Source: Rariloculus sp965263005
GTDB taxonomy: Bacteria > Pseudomonadota > Gammaproteobacteria > Steroidobacterales > Rariloculaceae
Length of the DNA stretch: 64,000 nt
Direction: 5' to 3'
Assembly: GCF_965263005.1 (NCBI RefSeq)
Contig: NZ_OZ253579.1
Span: 682,001 to 746,000 of the forward strand
Shown here one piece after another: positions 59,244 to 64,000 of this stretch. Every line of letters begins with the position of its first letter. The first letter of the stretch is position 1. Under the pieces are notes generated by a model that was not told the origin of the DNA, ran no database searches, and saw only the letters and a program-made list of their open reading frames with translations. Both the position numbers and the translations under genes were made by a program.

Positions 59244-62200
59244 TCAGGTGCCTGAAGCGAGCGAGCGCTTGCCGGTGCGCAGGGCGCGCTTGGCGACCCG
59301 ATCGCCGAGGACGAGCAGGCACGGCGTGAGCACGAGCGTGAGCACGGTCGCGAACGCGAGCCCTCCCGCCACGGCTGTCGCGAGCTGCGTCCACCATTGC
59401 GTCGAAGGTCCGCCGAATGCGATGTCACGTCCGATCAGATCCACGTTCATGCCGAGCACCATCGGCATCAGGCCCAATATGGTCGTCACGGTGGTCAGCA
59501 GCACGGGCCGCAGGCGCTGCGCGCACGCGAGGAGTGCCGCCTCGACGGCCGCCGGACCTGTTGCGCGAATCGCGTTATAGGTGTCGATCAGCACGATGTT
59601 GTTGTTGACGACGATGCCGGCCAGCGCGATGACCCCAATGCCGCTCATGACGACCCCGAACGGCTGATCGGTGATCAGCAGACCGAGCAGCACGCCCACG
59701 GTGGAGAAGAGGACGGCTGTCAGAATCAGAAACGCCTGGTAGAAGCTGTTGAATTGCGTGACGAGAATGATCGCCATGAGAAAGAGCGCGATGGCGAATG
59801 CCCTCGACAGAAACGCCTCGGCGTCGCGCTGTTCTTCGTTCTCGCCCTTGAACGCGACGCTGACCGCGGGATCGAGCTCGCCCCGCGCGAGCCACTGCTC
59901 GATGTCACGCACCTTGTCATCGGCCAGGACGCCGTCGGGAACGTCGGCGTTGATCTTCATGACTCGTATCGCATCGGTACGCTGGAGGTTGCCGACCCTG
60001 GGTGCGGCGACTCTTGTGAGGAAGTTGCCGATGGGTACGGCAGTCTGGGCCGACGTCACGCGCAGCCGGTCGAGTTGACTGAGCGTGCGGTCGTTGTCGG
60101 GAAAACGTACTCGAATGTCGACTTCGTCGTCGGCGTCGTCCGGACGGTAGTCGCCGATCATGATGCCGTTGGTGACGAGCTGGATTGTGCTGCCTACCGT
60201 CGCGATATTGGCGCCGAAACGGGCCGCCTGCTCGCGGTCGACTTCCATCTTCCAGTCGATGCCGGGCACGGGTCTGGAATCCGTGATGTCGATGAACTCA
60301 CCGATCTCGTCGAGTCCGGCGCGAAGGCGGGCGACGGCATCGCTCAGCAGCTCGGGCCGTCGCGAGGACAGCTCGAGCTGAATCGGCTTGCCCTCGACGA
60401 TGCCGGATTCCTGCGCCTGCGGCGCGACGATGATGCCGGCGAGGCCCGCCGTGCGGGAGCGGATTTCGGTAAACAGCTCTTCGGCAGGCCGGCGCAGCCA
60501 CCAATCTATGAAATCGAGCTGTATGCGCCCGACGACGTCTTCCTCGACGTCGTTACCGAGACGAATGCCGCTGCGTGCGTAGACGGATTCGTATTCCGGC
60601 ATGTCGAGTATGCGTTCCTCGACGGTCCTGACAAGCAGGTCGCGCTCGTCGACCGACAGATCGCCGCGTGCATGGATATTCAACATCGCGACTTCGGGCT
60701 CGATCTCGGGAAAAAACTCGTAGCCGCGGCCGAGCCAGCCGTACAGGGCGATCGAACCGGCGAGCAACGCGACGGCAAGCGCGAGCACTTTCGACGGGTG
60801 CGCCAATGCCGCGCGCAGCAACGCGATATACGCGGCCGTGCCGCCGCGCACGTCCGCCAGGGTTTGCCGTGCTTCGTCGAGCACCGACGGATCGCGCCCG
60901 CCTTGCACTGAGCCGGCCGGCGTTCCGCGCCGCTTGCCGATCAGCGAACCGACGGTCGGAACGAACAGCAAGGCCATTGCGAGCGACGCGGCGAGCGTGA
61001 CGAGCAGCGTGATCGGCATGTACTTCATGAATTCGCCAATCATGCCGGGCCAGAACAACAGCGGCAGAAACGCCGCGAGCGTCGTCGCCGTCGACGCCGT
61101 GATCGGCCACGCCATGCGCCTGGCCGCCCGCATGTACGCGTCGGTATGGCTGTAACCTCGATCGAGGTTGCGCTCGGCGAGCTCGACCACGACGATCGCG
61201 CCGTCGACGAGCAGGCCGATCGCCATGATCAACGCGAACAGCACGACGATGTTCATGCTGTAACCGAGCAGATTGATGGCCAGGATTCCGGTCAGAAATG
61301 CCCCGGGAATCGAGATGCCGACGAGGCTGGCCGAACGCAGGCCGAGCGCCCCGAGTATGACGATCATGACGAGCAATATGGCGATGCCGACGTTGTTGGC
61401 CAGGTCGCTCAGCATGATGCGGACTTCGCTGGACTTGTCCTGCGTGAACGTCACTTCGACGTTTTCCGGCCATAGTTCCTGCTCGGCCAGCACCGTGGCC
61501 CTGACCGAGTCGACGACCTCGAGGATGTTGGTGCCGAGCCGCTTGGTGACTTCGAGCGAGACGGCGCGCTCGCCGTCGAGGCGCGCGTAACCCGTGGGGT
61601 CCTTGAACGTTCGCCTCACGGTCGCGACGTCGGAGAACGTCACGGTCCCCAGACCGTCGGTCTTGATCGGCAGCGAGAACAGATCGTCGAGGTCTTCGAA
61701 TACGCCCGGGACCTTGATGGAGAATCGGCCTTGCCCGGTATCGAGCGCCCCGGCGGCGACGAGCCGGTTGCTCTGCTGGACGTAGTTGAAGATGTCCTCG
61801 TAGCTCAGGTTGTAGCTTTCGACCGCGACCGGATCCACGATGATCTCGACCAGTTCCTCGCGGTCGCCGCCGATGTCGGCTTCCAGCACACCCGGCAGAC
61901 CTTCGAGCGTATCGCGCAGGTTGCGAGCGAGCGTGATCAGCGTTCGCTCCGGCACCTCGCCGTGCAGCATGACAACGAGCACGGGAAACAGCGCGATGTT
62001 GATCTCCCGGATGATCGGTTCTTCGGAGTCGGCCGGGAGCTCGGCCCTGGCGAGATCGACTTTCTCGCGGACATCGCTGAGCGCCTGCTCCTCGTCGAAG
62101 CCCGCATCGAACTCGAGGATCAGCACGCCGCTGCCTTCCGACGCGGTCGCGCGCATCTCCTTGAGCCCCTCGATCGTGCGCAATTCCGTTTCCATCGGCC

Positions 62201-62396
62201 TGATCAGCAAGCGCTCTGCGTCTTCCGGCGAAATCCCTTCGTGAATGATGTTGACGTACAGCGTCGGGATCGGAATGTCGGGCTCGGCTTCCTTCGGGAT
62301 CGAGATGTAGCTCGCGATACCGGCGACGATCAGCACCGCCAGCACCAGCAGCGTAGGCCGGGGGCGGTTAACGACGGCGCTTATCAGCGCGTTCAT
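59244..62396 (-). CDS. RND-family efflux permease
   Basis: A 1050-residue inner-membrane pump with the RND layout: an N-terminal helix (PTLLVLAVLIVAGIASYISI) then PKEAEPDIPIPTLYVNII, a large periplasmic loop, helices 2-6 (MAIGLLVDGAIVVVELAE with the proton-relay Asp), a repeat of the same plan in the second half (GIVVNNNIVLIDTYN), and 12 predicted helices. It takes substrates from periplasm or membrane and exports them in exchange for protons. It overlaps the adaptor gene (ATGA). No outer-membrane TolC gene lies in the window. Confidence 0.95.
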   Translation of the reverse strand: MNALISAVVNRPRPTLLVLAVLIVAGIASYISIPKEAEPDIPIPTLYVNIIHEGISPEDAERLLIRPMETELRTIEGLKEMRATASEGSGVLILEFDAGFDEEQALSDVREKVDLARAELPADSEEPIIREINIALFPVLVVMLHGEVPERTLITLARNLRDTLEGLPGVLEADIGGDREELVEIIVDPVAVESYNLSYEDIFNYVQQSNRLVAAGALDTGQGRFSIKVPGVFEDLDDLFSLPIKTDGLGTVTFSDVATVRRTFKDPTGYARLDGERAVSLEVTKRLGTNILEVVDSVRATVLAEQELWPENVEVTFTQDKSSEVRIMLSDLANNVGIAILLVMIVILGALGLRSASLVGISIPGAFLTGILAINLLGYSMNIVVLFALIMAIGLLVDGAIVVVELAERNLDRGYSHTDAYMRAARRMAWPITASTATTLAAFLPLLFWPGMIGEFMKYMPITLLVTLAASLAMALLFVPTVGSLIGKRRGTPAGSVQGGRDPSVLDEARQTLADVRGGTAAYIALLRAALAHPSKVLALAVALLAGSIALYGWLGRGYEFFPEIEPEVAMLNIHARGDLSVDERDLLVRTVEERILDMPEYESVYARSGIRLGNDVEEDVVGRIQLDFIDWWLRRPAEELFTEIRSRTAGLAGIIVAPQAQESGIVEGKPIQLELSSRRPELLSDAVARLRAGLDEIGEFIDITDSRPVPGIDWKMEVDREQAARFGANIATVGSTIQLVTNGIMIGDYRPDDADDEVDIRVRFPDNDRTLSQLDRLRVTSAQTAVPIGNFLTRVAAPRVGNLQRTDAIRVMKINADVPDGVLADDKVRDIEQWLARGELDPAVSVAFKGENEEQRDAEAFLSRAFAIALFLMAIILVTQFNSFYQAFLILTAVLFSTVGVLLGLLITDQPFGVVMSGIGVIALAGIVVNNNIVLIDTYNAIRATGPAAVEAALLACAQRLRPVLLTTVTTILGLMPMVLGMNVDLIGRDIAFGGPSTQWWTQLATAVAGGLAFATVLTLVLTPCLLVLGDRVAKRALRTGKRSLASGT

Positions 62397-63544
62397 AACG
62401 GTGCGGGGAATTCGTGTCCTGCGCGCTTCGATTCGGAAAGCCCACCGCGACCGCCTTCCGCGGTTGGATCGGGAACGGGTGTGACGATTTGCTCGGGGTT
62501 GACGAAGCCCTGACCGATGGTGATCAGGCTGAGTTCATCGGGCAGTCCGGTGACGGCGACGCCGTCGGTCGATGAGCTTACGATCTCGACGGGGTAGAAC
62601 TTCACGCGGTTGAACTCGTCAACGGATTTGACGCCAATGTTGCCCGCGTCATCGAGCGTCAACAGGGCCGCCGTCAGGAAGTGCGCCGTGATCTCGTCCG
62701 CGGCGAGGCGCATCTCGGCGGTCATTCCGGCTCTGAGAACGCCGCCGGGGTTTGGCACGGCAAGCTCGATACGGAAGGTACGCGTACTCGCCGCGGCGAC
62801 GGGCGCAAGATAACGGACACGGCCTTCAACGGTCTGGCCCGTGACCAGGCGTGCATAGCCCGGATTACCGACGCCGAGCTCGGCAACGTCGCGCTCGCTG
62901 ACTTCGCCGACGATCAGCAGCGGATCGGTGTCGACGAGCCGCGCGATCGCATCGCCGGACCCGACATAGTCACCGATCTCGACCGACCGCTCATCGAGGA
63001 TGGCGTCGAACGGCGCAACGATCCTTGTGTGCCGAAGGTCGATTCGGATCTGCTCGAGCTGCGCGCGCGCACTGATGAGATTGGCCCTGGCTTCGGCAAT
63101 CTGGACGCCAGAGGCGAGCTGCCGGCCCTCGAGCTCCATGGCCGCCTCGTACTGCAGCTCGCGTTGCGCAATCAGCGCCTCGGCTTCGTCGAGCCGCGCT
63201 TCACGGTCGCGCAGATCGAGGTTCGCGATGAGCTCGTTGTGAGCGACCGGACTGCCGCGCTCGGCTCCGAGCGCGACGACGCGGCCGTTGGTCTCGGCGC
63301 GCAGCTCCACCGCGCGGTTCGGCTCGGTGCGGGCGCTGACGATGATCTCACGCGTGATCGTGCGCGCAACGGACTGCCGTACTGTCACCGCCATCGGCGC
63401 TGACGTTTCCCGGGGGCTGTCGACGATCGAACCGGCCGCGGGCTCGGAATCGTTCCCGATGTAGCCGCTCAGCATCCACAATGTAACCGCGAGCGCCACG
63501 CCGCCGGCCATCAGAACGGAATTGGTTGTCGTGACTCGTTTCAT
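62393..63544 (-). CDS. RND efflux periplasmic adaptor (membrane fusion protein)
   Basis: A 383-residue adaptor with an N-terminal membrane anchor (VLMAGGVALAVTLWMLSGYI), a lipoyl-like half-motif pair (VELRAETNGRVVALG and TRIVAPFDAILDERSVEIGD), a coiled-coil hairpin (REARLDEAEALIAQRELQYE), and a beta-barrel domain. It links the permease to an outer-membrane channel. It is the first gene of the pair. A TTG at 63559 would add five residues. Confidence 0.93.
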   Translation of the reverse strand: MKRVTTTNSVLMAGGVALAVTLWMLSGYIGNDSEPAAGSIVDSPRETSAPMAVTVRQSVARTITREIIVSARTEPNRAVELRAETNGRVVALGAERGSPVAHNELIANLDLRDREARLDEAEALIAQRELQYEAAMELEGRQLASGVQIAEARANLISARAQLEQIRIDLRHTRIVAPFDAILDERSVEIGDYVGSGDAIARLVDTDPLLIVGEVSERDVAELGVGNPGYARLVTGQTVEGRVRYLAPVAAASTRTFRIELAVPNPGGVLRAGMTAEMRLAADEITAHFLTAALLTLDDAGNIGVKSVDEFNRVKFYPVEIVSSSTDGVAVTGLPDELSLITIGQGFVNPEQIVTPVPDPTAEGGRGGLSESKRAGHEFPAPL

Positions 63545-63750
63545 ACGCTCAAGCAGCAAACATCTGTTCCGTCGGCGCCGCGCGCAAGCTCGATCAACGC
63601 TTGCGGCAGGGCGGGAAATCGCGCCAACGTCGAGCGTTCGATGTCAGCTCTTGAAATTAGGGGCGAAGTCCTTGAAAAAGTGCGTGAGGGAGCCAGTGGA
63701 CGCGTTGCGACCGGCCATTATACACGTGCCGGACATCGCCCGTTCCTCTC

Positions 63751-64000
63751 TCATTTGTGCGTCGGCATCGTGAATTCGGGGCCTTTGCTCGCCGCGTCGG
63801 GCCAGCGTTGCATCACGGATTTGTAGCGCGTATAGAACCGCACGCCTTCCTCGCCGTAGATATGGTGGTCGCCGAACAGGCTGCGTTTCCAGCCGCCGAA
63901 GGAGTGAAACGCCATCGGGACGGGAATCGCGACGTTGATCCCGACCATGCCGGCCTCGATTCGCCGGGCGAACTCACGCGCGACGCGGCCGTCGCGCGTG
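63751..64000 (-). CDS. mmsA: Methylmalonate-semialdehyde dehydrogenase (CoA-acylating), C-terminal part
   Basis: The last 82 residues of an aldehyde dehydrogenase; the gene continues past the right edge. GRVAREFARRIEAGMVGINV, IPVPMAFHSFGGWKRSLFGD and EGVRFYTRYKSVMQRWP are diagnostic of MmsA, which turns methylmalonate semialdehyde into propionyl-CoA in valine and inositol breakdown. The catalytic Cys lies outside the window. The 206 bases between its stop and the RND adaptor show no gene. Confidence 0.93.
   Translation of the reverse strand, partial: TRDGRVAREFARRIEAGMVGINVAIPVPMAFHSFGGWKRSLFGDHHIYGEEGVRFYTRYKSVMQRWPDAASKGPEFTMPTHK

Noticed and set aside
1..64000. CRISPR array or cas genes
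   Set aside because: No regularly spaced direct repeats and no Cas protein motifs were seen on either strand.

Overview
The window is GC-rich and gene-dense. It looks like an aerobic, heterotrophic proteobacterium, most likely an uncultivated gammaproteobacterium. That placement is inferred from Sec, Tat and lipoprotein exports, an RND efflux pair, a YrbG-type exchanger, methylmalonate-semialdehyde dehydrogenase and PQQ/heme periplasmic dehydrogenases. No rRNA, CRISPR array or intact tRNA was seen.

Left part (1-9000) is an accessory island. It opens with an XRE/ImmA pair on the minus strand. Divergently transcribed from it is a compact four-gene operon (705-3523) for a tandem ubiquitin-like protein, an E2-like protein, a JAMM/JAB protease and an E1-like ThiF enzyme: a bacterial ubiquitin-like conjugation system. 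The Ubl has no C-terminal Gly-Gly, and the E2 has no cysteine where the catalytic one should be. A lower-GC HNH-like nuclease gene follows. Then come a 522-bp internally deleted IS21-type element, a GFA-family pseudogene, a DUF885 lipoprotein, an amidohydrolase stub and a VapBC module.

The centre-left (9000-22200) is mainly secreted enzymes: an amidohydrolase, a PQQ propeller, two MBL-fold proteins, two small exported beta proteins, and a cassette of DUF1592 (cytochrome c-like), DUF1552 (Tat) and an exported ankyrin protein. The same cassette recurs at 45419-50630 in a different order, there with a single-base frameshift in the DUF1592 gene.

A second accessory patch (22300-30050) holds a decayed type I restriction locus (5' stub of hsdR, fic, hsdM, no hsdS), a small antisense gene with a Fic-inhibitor-like motif, an unknown 342-aa protein, a RelE-like/HTH toxin-antitoxin pair with a palindromic operator, a broken tRNA-Ser, a propeller fusion protein, and a BrnT toxin joined in frame to its BrnA antitoxin.

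From 30500 on the content is mostly metabolic: a PaoABC-like periplasmic molybdenum aldehyde oxidoreductase operon, a DUF3365 heme protein, a quinohemoprotein dehydrogenase, an exported methyltransferase, another amidohydrolase, and TPR, MBL, cupin and FKBP proteins. After the second cassette come a paired DUF1538 transporter operon with PII-like and CBS regulators, an M3 oligopeptidase, a cation/Ca exchanger, a GMC oxidoreductase, an RND efflux pair, and the 3' end of mmsA at the right edge.
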